Positions 1 to 6,232 of a stretch of DNA of 7,787 nt are shown in pieces. Source of the stretch: Bacillota bacterium (lineage in GTDB: Bacteria > Bacillota > Clostridia > Christensenellales > Aristaeellaceae); contig JAEWWY010000441.1 of assembly GCA_023458835.1 (NCBI GenBank), positions 1 to 7,787 on the forward strand. Reading direction: 5' to 3'. How positions within the stretch are numbered: position 1 is the first letter of the stretch; each line of letters starts with the position of its first letter. Under the pieces are notes generated by a model. That model was not told where the DNA came from. It worked only from the letters and a program-made list of their open reading frames with translations, and searched no databases. The translations under genes were made by a program, and so were the position numbers.

Positions 1-1552
1 GTTGACCGGCAAGCCCGCCTTGCCTCCCGCATGGTCCTTTGGGCTGTGGCTGACTACCAGCTTCACCACCAGCTATGACGAGAATACCACCACCTCCTTC
101 ATCCAGGGCATGGCGGAAAGGGACATCCCCCTGCATGTGTTCCATTTTGACTGCTTCTGGATGAAAGGGCTGAACTGGTGTGATTTTGAATGGGACGATG
201 AGCCCTTTCCCGATCCCAAGGGCATGCTCAAGCGCTACAAGGAGCGGGGTTTGCGGATTTGCGTGTGGATCAACCCCTATATTGCCCAGCAGAGCCCGCT
301 GTTCCAGGAGGGAATGGAAAAGGGATATCTGCTGAAAAAGACAAACGGGGATGTCTGGCAGTCAGACAGGTGGCAGGCGGGCATGGGCATCCTGGATGTG
401 ACCAACCCCGCGGCCCGGGACTGGTTCTCGGGATACCTTCGCGCGTTGGTGGAAATGGGTGTGGACTGCTTCAAAACGGACTTCGGCGAGCGCATTCCGG
501 TAAAGGGCATTGCCTATTTTGACGGCAGCGATCCTGTGCGCATGCACAATTACTATACGCACCTATACAATAAGATGGTATTTGAACTGTTGGAGGAATG
601 CCGCGGAAAGGGCGAAGCCGTTTTGTTTGCCCGCAGCGCCACGGCAGGCGGGCAGCAGTTTCCCGTCCACTGGGGCGGCGATAACAGTGCCAGCTACATC
701 TCCATGGCGGAAACGCTCCGCGGCGGCCTGTCGCTGTCTCACAGCGGCTTTGGATTCTGGAGCCATGATATCTCCGGTTTTGAGCAGACGGCCCCGGCGG
801 ACGTGTACAAGCGCTGGGTGGCATTCGGGCTTTTGTCCACCCACAGCCGGCTGCACGGTTCCTCCAGCTACCGGGTGCCATGGCTGTTCGACGAGGAAGC
901 CTGCGATGTGGCACGCTTTTTTGTAAAGCTCAAATGCCGCCTGATGCCCTATATCTTCGTCAAGGCGGTTGAGGTCCATGAAACAGGCGTGCCGGTGATG
1001 CGGCCCATGATGCTGGAGTTCCCGGAGGATGTTGCAGCCCAGATGCTGGACCGGCAATATATGCTGGGGGAAAGCCTGCTGGTAGCCCCCGTATTCCACG
1101 GCGACGGCCATGTGGACTGTTATCTGCCGGAGGGGGAATGGACGCATCTGCTCTCCGGCAAGGTTGGATCGGGCGGCAAATGGCGTAAAGAGCCCCATGG
1201 CTTCATGAGCCTGCCCCTGTATGTGCGGGAAAACACCGTGCTGCCTATGGGAGGCGTTGACAGCAAGCCGGATTATGATTATGCGGACGGCTTGACGCTT
1301 CACTTGTTCAAGATCAAGGACGGTGCACGGATCACCTCTGTGATCCCGGACCTGAATGGAAAGCCGGCGGCGGTCTTCACGGTCAAACGCAATGGCAGCG
1401 ACTACACCGTTGAAACCGATTCGAAGAAGCCCTACTTTGTGGCGGTGCATAGAGCTCAAGAGGTCGTATGCGGATCCTCGCCCATAATGAAAGACAGCTC
1501 CGGCACGCTGCTTGTAAAAGGCAATGGCACGCTGCGCTTCAAGGGAAATTGA
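1..1552 (+). CDS. yicI: GH31 alpha-xylosidase, YicI type (5' end outside window)
   Basis: This enzyme removes alpha-linked xylose from the non-reducing end of oligosaccharides such as isoprimeverose and xyloglucan fragments. The 516 codons visible (reading frame from base 2) match, from memory, E. coli YicI (772 residues) almost end to end from about its residue 257, so roughly 256 N-terminal residues (the N-terminal beta-domain) lie upstream; the TTG at base 2 is not a real start. Visible residues, numbered from that codon: nucleophile Asp160 in KTDFGERIP, acid/base Asp227 in HWGGD, and active-site residues Phe21, Asp50, Cys51, Phe52, Trp89 and Lys158 at the YicI positions. Cys-Phe (YicI 307-308) is associated with xylosidase rather than glucosidase specificity. 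The barrel runs to about residue 328, followed by two C-terminal beta-domains. It is followed closely by a GH42 gene, probably in the same operon. The family is certain; the xylose preference is a strong inference. Confidence 0.96.
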   Translation, partial: LTGKPALPPAWSFGLWLTTSFTTSYDENTTTSFIQGMAERDIPLHVFHFDCFWMKGLNWCDFEWDDEPFPDPKGMLKRYKERGLRICVWINPYIAQQSPLFQEGMEKGYLLKKTNGDVWQSDRWQAGMGILDVTNPAARDWFSGYLRALVEMGVDCFKTDFGERIPVKGIAYFDGSDPVRMHNYYTHLYNKMVFELLEECRGKGEAVLFARSATAGGQQFPVHWGGDNSASYISMAETLRGGLSLSHSGFGFWSHDISGFEQTAPADVYKRWVAFGLLSTHSRLHGSSSYRVPWLFDEEACDVARFFVKLKCRLMPYIFVKAVEVHETGVPVMRPMMLEFPEDVAAQMLDRQYMLGESLLVAPVFHGDGHVDCYLPEGEWTHLLSGKVGSGGKWRKEPHGFMSLPLYVRENTVLPMGGVDSKPDYDYADGLTLHLFKIKDGARITSVIPDLNGKPAAVFTVKRNGSDYTVETDSKKPYFVAVHRAQEVVCGSSPIMKDSSGTLLVKGNGTLRFKGN

Positions 1553-1558
1553 TTTAAT

Positions 1559-1565
1559 AAAGGAG
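1559..1565 (+). promoter_or_regulatory. Ribosome binding site of the GH42 gene
   Basis: AAAGGAG lies 7 bases before the ATG at 1573, inside the 20-base gap after the GH31 stop. It fixes the GH42 start. With no room for a separate promoter or terminator, it supports co-transcription of the two glycosidase genes. Confidence 0.85.
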
Positions 1566-1572
1566 AATCTTT

Positions 1573-3615
1573 ATGGCTCAGCATCCGCCCCTGTTAAAGG
1601 GTATCCCTGCGCTTTTGCACGGCGGTGACTACAACCCGGAGCAATGGCTCAAACAAAAGGACGAGATTTGGAAAAAGGATATGGTTTTGGCCCGCAAGGC
1701 GGGGATCAACACCTTGAGCGTCGGCATCTTCTCTTGGGCCCACCTGGAGCCGGAGGAGGGGAAGTACGATTTTGCGTGGCTGGATGAAGTGATGGACATG
1801 CTGGCCGAAAATGGGATAGCGGCTATCCTGGCTACCCCCAGCGGTGCCAGACCGCCATGGCTTGCGCAAAAATACCCCCAGGTGCTGCGGGTAGACAACG
1901 AGCGCAAGCATCACCTGTATGGCGGGCGGCACAACCATTGCCTGACCTCTCCCGTCTACCGTGAGAAGGTGGCGGCCATCAATGAAAAGCTGGCGCAGCG
2001 CTATAAGAAGCATCCGGCCCTTAAAATGTGGCATATCTCCAATGAGTACAGCGGCGAATGCCATTGTCCCTTGTGCCAGGAGGCGTTTCAGGCATGGCTG
2101 CAAAAGCGGTACGGCACCATTGAAAACCTGAATGACGCCTGGTGGAACCAATTCTGGGCCCACCGCTATACTGCCTTTGATCAGATCGAAAGCCCCACCG
2201 CTCCCTCCTGGCTTGGAGAAAACGAAAACCATGGGCAGAAGCTGGCGTGGAGACGGTTCACCTCCCAGCAGCATTGCGATTTCTATCTGAACGAGGTCGC
2301 GCCGCTCAAGCGGATCACTCCCGATATCCCCTGCACCGCCAACCTGATGTCCACATATCCGGGCATTGACTATTTTGCGCTGGGCAAGCTCCTGGATCGC
2401 TCAAGCTGGGACAACTATCCCATATGGACGGGTATGGAGCAGGATGCGCAGATCGGCGCGTATGCGGCGTTCAACCATGACCTCATGCGGGGCGTGGGGG
2501 GCGGAAAGCCGTTCCTGATGATGGAATCCAGCCCAGGCCCGGTAAACTGGCAGCAGGTGAATGCGCTGCGCCGGCCGGGAACGGTGCTGTTGCAAAGCCT
2601 GCAGGCCGTTGCCCACGGATCGGATTCCGTACAGTATTTCCAATTCCGCAAAAGCCGGGGCAGCTTTGAAAAATTCCATGGCGCGGTGGTGGACCATGTG
2701 GGCCACGATGGCACACGCACCTTCCGTGACGTGGCAGAGGTTGGGGAAACGCTCAAAAAGCTGCATGAGCTCGCGGGCTCCGCGCCGGAAAACAGGATCG
2801 CCCTGGTGTACGATTGGGAAAACCGCTGGGCTTTGGAGGATGCGCGGTTTGGCCATGTGGAGAAGGGATATGAAAAAACGGTGCGCGCCCACCATGCCGC
2901 GCTGTATCACGCCGGCTTTGGAGTGGACATCATTGACCAGACGGCCGACCTGTCCGGATATAAGATCGTCAGCGCGCCCATGTGCTATATGCTGCGGGAA
3001 GGGTTTGCACAAAAGGTGCAATCCTTTGTCAAGACCGACGGAACATTTGTGCTCACATATGTCTCCGGTTATGTGAACGAGGAGGATCTGTGCTTCCTGG
3101 ACGGCTTCCCAGGGCCGCTTATGGATGTGGCCGGGCTCTGGGTCGAAGAGGTGGATGCACTGTTCCCCGGAACAAAAAACAGCTTTGTTTGGCAGGGAAA
3201 AACCTATGAGGCTATAGAGTTTTGCGAGTTGACACATGCAAAAACTGCCAGCGTACTGGCGGTCTATGGGCAGGATTTTTACGTGGGCATGCCGGCGGTG
3301 ACGGAGAACACCTTTGGCGCCGGCCGCTGCTATTACATTGCCGCCCGCACGGGGGAGGATTTCCTTCAAGACTTCTACAGCCATATCGCCGGGGAGGCAA
3401 ACGTCTTGCCGCTGCTGAAAAGCATCCCTCAGGGCCTTGGCGTAGCGGAGCGAATCGGGGAAGGCGGCAAGAAGTTCGTGTTTATCAGCAACTTTCTTCC
3501 CACGGAAAATACCGTTATCCTGGCGGACAAGTGGCAGGATATGCTGACGGGGAGAGAGGTTTCGAAAGAAATTGTGGTTGGGCCACGTGAAACGCTGGTG
3601 CTTTCACAGGAATAA
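1573..3615 (+). CDS. GH42 beta-galactosidase
   Basis: A 680-residue cytoplasmic beta-galactosidase that releases terminal beta-galactose from oligosaccharides; some family members also act on alpha-L-arabinopyranosides. Its length is usual for GH42 (about 650-690). The TIM barrel covers roughly residues 1-390, beginning with the GGDYNPEQW motif. The acid/base is Glu158 in WHISNEYSG and the nucleophile is Glu318 in MMESSPGPVNW. Cys123, Cys163, Cys165 and Cys168 match the four-cysteine zinc site known from the Thermus A4 enzyme. The middle domain (about 391-610) is the glutamine-amidotransferase-like trimerisation region, and a small C-terminal beta-domain closes the protein. There is no signal peptide. 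The ATG is set by a good Shine-Dalgarno 7 bases upstream. It follows the GH31 alpha-xylosidase gene by 20 bases, which points to joint processing of imported galactose- and xylose-decorated glucans. The exact substrate cannot be read from the sequence. Confidence 0.96.
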   Translation: MAQHPPLLKGIPALLHGGDYNPEQWLKQKDEIWKKDMVLARKAGINTLSVGIFSWAHLEPEEGKYDFAWLDEVMDMLAENGIAAILATPSGARPPWLAQKYPQVLRVDNERKHHLYGGRHNHCLTSPVYREKVAAINEKLAQRYKKHPALKMWHISNEYSGECHCPLCQEAFQAWLQKRYGTIENLNDAWWNQFWAHRYTAFDQIESPTAPSWLGENENHGQKLAWRRFTSQQHCDFYLNEVAPLKRITPDIPCTANLMSTYPGIDYFALGKLLDRSSWDNYPIWTGMEQDAQIGAYAAFNHDLMRGVGGGKPFLMMESSPGPVNWQQVNALRRPGTVLLQSLQAVAHGSDSVQYFQFRKSRGSFEKFHGAVVDHVGHDGTRTFRDVAEVGETLKKLHELAGSAPENRIALVYDWENRWALEDARFGHVEKGYEKTVRAHHAALYHAGFGVDIIDQTADLSGYKIVSAPMCYMLREGFAQKVQSFVKTDGTFVLTYVSGYVNEEDLCFLDGFPGPLMDVAGLWVEEVDALFPGTKNSFVWQGKTYEAIEFCELTHAKTASVLAVYGQDFYVGMPAVTENTFGAGRCYYIAARTGEDFLQDFYSHIAGEANVLPLLKSIPQGLGVAERIGEGGKKFVFISNFLPTENTVILADKWQDMLTGREVSKEIVVGPRETLVLSQE

Positions 3616-3625
3616 GCTTTTATTC
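3610..3625. repeat. Inverted repeat across both converging stop codons
   Basis: GAATAA (3610-3615) and TTATTC (3620-3625) are perfect 6-bp arms around the spacer GCTT. The left arm contains the TAA of the GH42 gene, and the right arm reaches into the TGA (3624-3626) of the opposite-strand gene. The stem is AT-rich and short and has no following T-run, so it is at best a weak two-way terminator. No better terminator exists between the genes. Confidence 0.4.
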
Positions 3626-5810
3626 ACGTCAATACAGCCCCCGATCTAGGCAATGAGGGCAGCAGCGGCCTTAGTGCCTTAAGCAGCTTTTCCTGCTGCA
3701 GCGCCAGCGGAACGATCCAGGCCAGAAAGGCATAATCGGCGGCAGCGGCAATACCGCCCTGCATCCATGTGCCTGCCGCGCCCAAATAGGCAGTCATGAC
3801 GCGGCTCACAGCCCAGGGCAAAGGCTGCTGTGCTGAAAGCATGATCTCCTTCAATTCTCCAAGCCAGCGAAGAACTTCCTGGCTGATGGTTGCCTGGGCT
3901 GTAGCAAATTCCTTGAGCGATTCCATGGATATAGCGGGCAATGCTTCCCCTGCGCAGGGGAAGGATGCGTGCTGGAAGCCATGCATCGTCTCCGGTAGGA
4001 TAAGTATCGGCCAGGGGGATAAATCGTAGCTCAGGTGGTTTAAATGCACGGTGGGCGATTTGGAAAGCAGCAACGTTTTCAGGCTCGCGCACCCTTCCTC
4101 CGGGCATACATGGGGGGTTGCCACGCACACGGGACTCATGGCACAGTTAGGCGCATCTACCACCACGTTTTGATCAGGGCAGGATTGTACGGCAAAGGTG
4201 GCCGTTAGTCCCAGCGCCTCCATGCACAACCGGGCAAAGCGCGCTGCTTCCGCCAAGCTTGAATGAACCAATTGAATTCTTGGGCATAAGGCAAACAGCG
4301 TCAAAAAATGGACCGCGTCTTCCTGCCTGACCGGCCCCCATTCCCTCACAAGCGCCTCCTGCACAGCGGCGATCATGCGGGCAGGGGGCGCCTTTATGCC
4401 GACAGTGGGGGAAAGGTGGAGGGGAAGAGGATATTTATCCAGCGACAGGTGGTATCCCTTGGCGAATGCCTGCAACCTGGCCGGCAGGTCGCTGCACATC
4501 AGTTCATCGCACACCGTTTGCAATGCGCTGCGCTGGTCAATAAGCTCCTGAAGCTGTTTGGACAAGGCTGCCTCCGCTTCCTGGCAGGCGGCGATCTCCT
4601 CCCGCAGTTGCTTCAGCCGAACGGTATGTTCCTGCTGGGCAGCGGCCAGCACTTCCTCCCGGAAGGCTGCCTTATTCTCTCTTGCCTTGTCCAGTTGAAC
4701 CAAAAGGGATAGGCGCTCCGCCTCCAGATCCTGCAGTTGGCGGCGCATGGAGGCCACAAGCAGGCTATCCGGTTCCCCGGCATGGAACATCTTCTCCAGC
4801 CGCTTTTGCATGCCGGGCATGGCCAGCAATGCTTCCAGCACCTGCTGCTGCGCTTCCGGGATGGCCCACGCTTCCGCCGCCGCTTCCTTGAACTGCTCCA
4901 ATGGATTTTCTACGCGGCGCAAATTTGCCCCCTGCTGCAATTGGGCGCTGGGCGGTTCATATTTGGCAGCGCGCCACTGGGCGTCCACCACCTCGTGCAG
5001 GGGATTGCGGGTCCTGGAAAGCCTGACGCGGGGAACGGCATCCGCATATAGCGGTGTGCCTGAAAGTGCCGCGTCCTCCGGTACAGCGGCGCGGACGGGC
5101 ATTGGAACGACTGATGCGCGGGTGAAGGAAGACTGTATGGCAGCAGAAGCATCCATAGCAATCAGGCGCGGTTCAATCGCCTTTATGACCGGGCTTTCCT
5201 CGGCCAAGGATGATTCCTCCTCCTGCTTCAGGCATTCGGAAACGGCGCTTACTGGCCAGTAAAAAAGGCGCTCCTTCCCATCAGGAAAAGATATGCGGTG
5301 CAATTGTTCCTGGGGAGGGACTTCCGCAGCCACTTCAGCCTCCTGCCCGGGCCTGGCGGGGCCGTACCATTGGTCGAAAACGCGCACATACCGAAGAGGC
5401 GTTGATAAAGGCTGTACATTCTCCTGGATCTCCTCTAGGGATTGCGCGTCCACAACTTCGTATACCAGGGACTCCGGCAGCGCATGAATCACATCGGAGT
5501 ATAGGATGTACTGATTCTTTTCTCCCTTTTCGGGAGCATAATTCTTGTTCGTGCGTATTTTGTTGGCCTCGGGCGGAAAAGGTGTCAGATCGATCATGCA
5601 AAGATGACCCAGCATGCGCATTCTATCTTTAAAGTTGGCCTGCTCATTTTTATCCGGAACGATGCGCACAAAGCCCTCATCCGGCAAAACGGATAATTCC
5701 TCCTGAGTACAGGGCCCTGCGCTGTTCAAGAGTGGACGCAGCCTGAAGAAGGCGCGCTGTACATTGTCCTCTTCCAAAAATGCCATAGTAACCCTGTCGG
5801 AAAAGCTCAT
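3624..5810 (-). CDS. Large protein of unknown function: conserved-looking N-terminal block, coiled coil, AAA+-like C-terminus without Walker motifs
   Basis: I do not recognise a characterised family in this 728-residue protein. Residues 1-120 form a compact charged block (RAFFRLRPLL at 20-29, RIVPDKNEQ at 49-57, KIRTNKNYAPEKGEKNQ at 84-100) that resembles hypothetical proteins I recall from Clostridia. Residues 150-265 are proline/alanine-rich and probably disordered. Two similar segments start NPL at 269 and 302. A heptad-rich coiled coil spans about 350-437. The C-terminal part (about 470-728) has the strand-helix layout of an AAA+ domain: RIQLVHSS plus a helix where Walker A would sit, PWPILILPETM where Walker B would sit, and an ending like AAA+ lids (ADYAFLAWIVPL), yet no GxxGxGKT. 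That reading is inference. No signal peptide is seen; residues 684-705 are hydrophobic. The ATG follows GGGGG by 7 bases and a good promoter by about 60. It converges on the GH42 gene and is divergent from the cell-wall gene. Confidence 0.88.
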   Translation of the reverse strand: MSFSDRVTMAFLEEDNVQRAFFRLRPLLNSAGPCTQEELSVLPDEGFVRIVPDKNEQANFKDRMRMLGHLCMIDLTPFPPEANKIRTNKNYAPEKGEKNQYILYSDVIHALPESLVYEVVDAQSLEEIQENVQPLSTPLRYVRVFDQWYGPARPGQEAEVAAEVPPQEQLHRISFPDGKERLFYWPVSAVSECLKQEEESSLAEESPVIKAIEPRLIAMDASAAIQSSFTRASVVPMPVRAAVPEDAALSGTPLYADAVPRVRLSRTRNPLHEVVDAQWRAAKYEPPSAQLQQGANLRRVENPLEQFKEAAAEAWAIPEAQQQVLEALLAMPGMQKRLEKMFHAGEPDSLLVASMRRQLQDLEAERLSLLVQLDKARENKAAFREEVLAAAQQEHTVRLKQLREEIAACQEAEAALSKQLQELIDQRSALQTVCDELMCSDLPARLQAFAKGYHLSLDKYPLPLHLSPTVGIKAPPARMIAAVQEALVREWGPVRQEDAVHFLTLFALCPRIQLVHSSLAEAARFARLCMEALGLTATFAVQSCPDQNVVVDAPNCAMSPVCVATPHVCPEEGCASLKTLLLSKSPTVHLNHLSYDLSPWPILILPETMHGFQHASFPCAGEALPAISMESLKEFATAQATISQEVLRWLGELKEIMLSAQQPLPWAVSRVMTAYLGAAGTWMQGGIAAAADYAFLAWIVPLALQQEKLLKALRPLLPSLPRSGAVLT

Positions 5811-5817
5811 AAAAATG

Positions 5818-5822
5818 CCCCC
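5818..5822 (-). promoter_or_regulatory. Atypical ribosome binding site of the 728-residue gene
   Basis: On the minus strand GGGGG lies 7 bases before the ATG whose last base is 5808. It is a G-run rather than AGGAGG, so initiation may be modest. The next in-frame Met (codon 9) has only AGGG further upstream, so the first ATG is preferred. Confidence 0.5.
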
Positions 5823-5873
5823 ATATAAATTTATAACAACATATTAACAGCACGTTCACCAATGATTATGTAC

Positions 5874-5902
5874 ATTTTACCAACTGAAATTGTTTTCGTC
5901 AA
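5874..5902 (-). promoter_or_regulatory. Sigma-A promoter of the 728-residue gene
   Basis: On the minus strand the -35 box TTGACG (5897-5902) is separated by exactly 17 bases from the -10 box TAAAAT (5874-5879); each has 5 of 6 consensus bases. The expected transcription start is near 5867, giving a leader of about 57 bases before the ATG. The surrounding DNA is AT-rich and holds no gene. Confidence 0.72.
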
Positions 5903-6000
5903 GGGTTCTTTGGTAATTACATGCAAAACGCTATACGGCAGCACTTATATGCGCTTTTTCTTAATTATTTCGAAAGAATGTAAATAAGCCCGCTTTTTCC
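5903..6000. promoter_or_regulatory. Shared upstream region between divergent promoters
   Basis: These 98 AT-rich bases lie between the two outward-facing -35 boxes. They hold two perfect 8-bp palindromes, GTAATTAC (5913-5920) and TTTCGAAA (5968-5975), and a 9-bp direct repeat CGCTTTTTC (5952-5960 and 5991-5999), the second copy directly abutting the rightward -35 box. These are plausible but unproven binding sites for a regulator acting on either or both genes. Confidence 0.35.
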
Positions 6001-6029
6001 TTGACATCTTAATAAAAACGTAATATATT
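6001..6029 (+). promoter_or_regulatory. Sigma-A promoter of the cell-wall protein gene
   Basis: A perfect -35 box TTGACA (6001-6006) is followed after 17 bases by the -10 box TATATT (6024-6029, 5 of 6 consensus). The expected start is near 6036, so the mRNA has a leader of about 195 bases before the ATG at 6233. This is the strongest promoter match in the window. Confidence 0.8.
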
Positions 6030-6092
6030 AAGCCTCGGGATGAAACATTCCTACCGGAGAATGCTTACGGCGTTCATACGGCAAAAAAATGC

Positions 6093-6131
6093 AGGCTGTC
6101 CGCTGCTCAGTGTGCTGCTGCGGGACAGCCT
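6093..6131 (+). repeat. Hairpin with 9-bp stem in the leader
   Basis: AGGCTGTCC (6093-6101) and GGACAGCCT (6123-6131) are perfectly complementary around a 21-base loop. The stem is GC-rich but no T-run follows, so it is not a standard intrinsic terminator. It may be a folded element of the leader RNA. Confidence 0.6.
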
Positions 6132-6135
6132 TCGC

Positions 6136-6150
6136 CCAAGGCCGGCTTCT
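6136..6150 (+). repeat. 15-bp direct repeat, copy 1
   Basis: CCAAGGCCGGCTTCT occurs here and again, with no mismatch, 58 bases downstream. The core GCCGGC is a palindrome. This copy sits just after the 9-bp-stem hairpin. Confidence 0.7.
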
Positions 6151-6159
6151 ATGCCACTG

Positions 6160-6174
6160 CAAGACTCCCTCTTG
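6160..6174 (+). promoter_or_regulatory. Hairpin presenting a possible anti-Shine-Dalgarno loop
   Basis: CAAGA (6160-6164) pairs with TCTTG (6170-6174), leaving the loop CTCCC (6165-6169), which is complementary to GGGAG in the ribosome binding site at 6221-6225. Counting T6170, the complementarity with AGGGAG (6220-6225) is 6 bases. A loop-to-site interaction would reduce translation of the cell-wall protein; this is inferred only from the pairing. Confidence 0.4.
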
Positions 6175-6193
6175 TGCGGGCCCGCGCAATTGA

Positions 6194-6208
6194 CCAAGGC
6201 CGGCTTCT
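6194..6208 (+). repeat. 15-bp direct repeat, copy 2
   Basis: This is the second exact copy of CCAAGGCCGGCTTCT, ending 11 bases before the AGGGAGG ribosome binding site. The two copies are the only long identity in the leader. Confidence 0.7.
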
Positions 6209-6219
6209 GGAGCGATGAA

Positions 6220-6226
6220 AGGGAGG
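6220..6226 (+). promoter_or_regulatory. Ribosome binding site deciding the cell-wall gene start
   Basis: AGGGAGG is followed after 6 bases by ATG 6233. An earlier in-frame ATG at 6215 would have the site downstream of it, with only a GGAG two bases upstream, so 6233 is the likely start. Confidence 0.85.
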
Positions 6227-6232
6227 TTTCAC

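Larger units (their letters stand above)
6036..6232 (+). promoter_or_regulatory. Long structured 5' leader of the cell-wall protein gene
   Basis: About 195 bases lie between the predicted transcription start and the ATG, with GC content well above the promoter region. The leader contains a hairpin with a 9-bp stem, two exact 15-bp repeats, a hairpin whose CTCCC loop could pair with the ribosome binding site, and the palindrome GCGGGCCCGC (6176-6185), which in RNA can form a 5-bp stem (one G-U pair) over the loop GGCC. I do not recognise it as a known riboswitch class; comparison with the c-di-GMP-I and c-di-AMP (ydaO) patterns I remember gave no match. An in-frame stretch from ATG 6040 is open for 70 codons but has no usable ribosome binding site, so I treat the region as untranslated. 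Confidence 0.5.

Noticed and set aside
563..1459. 298-codon open frame on the minus strand
   Set aside because: It lies wholly opposite the GH31 gene, with His- and Gln-rich sequence typical of antisense translation.
2401..3384. 327-codon open frame on the minus strand
   Set aside because: It lies wholly opposite the GH42 gene and has no recognisable domain or upstream signals.
3684..3704. GC-rich inverted repeat GCAGC/GCTGC as terminator of the GH42 transcript
   Set aside because: The stem is only 5 bp, lies inside the opposite-strand coding sequence and has no T-run after it.
6190..6218. TTGACC as a second promoter -35 box close to the cell-wall gene
   Set aside because: The position 17 bases on reads CGATGA, not a -10 box, and the region overlaps the ribosome binding site.
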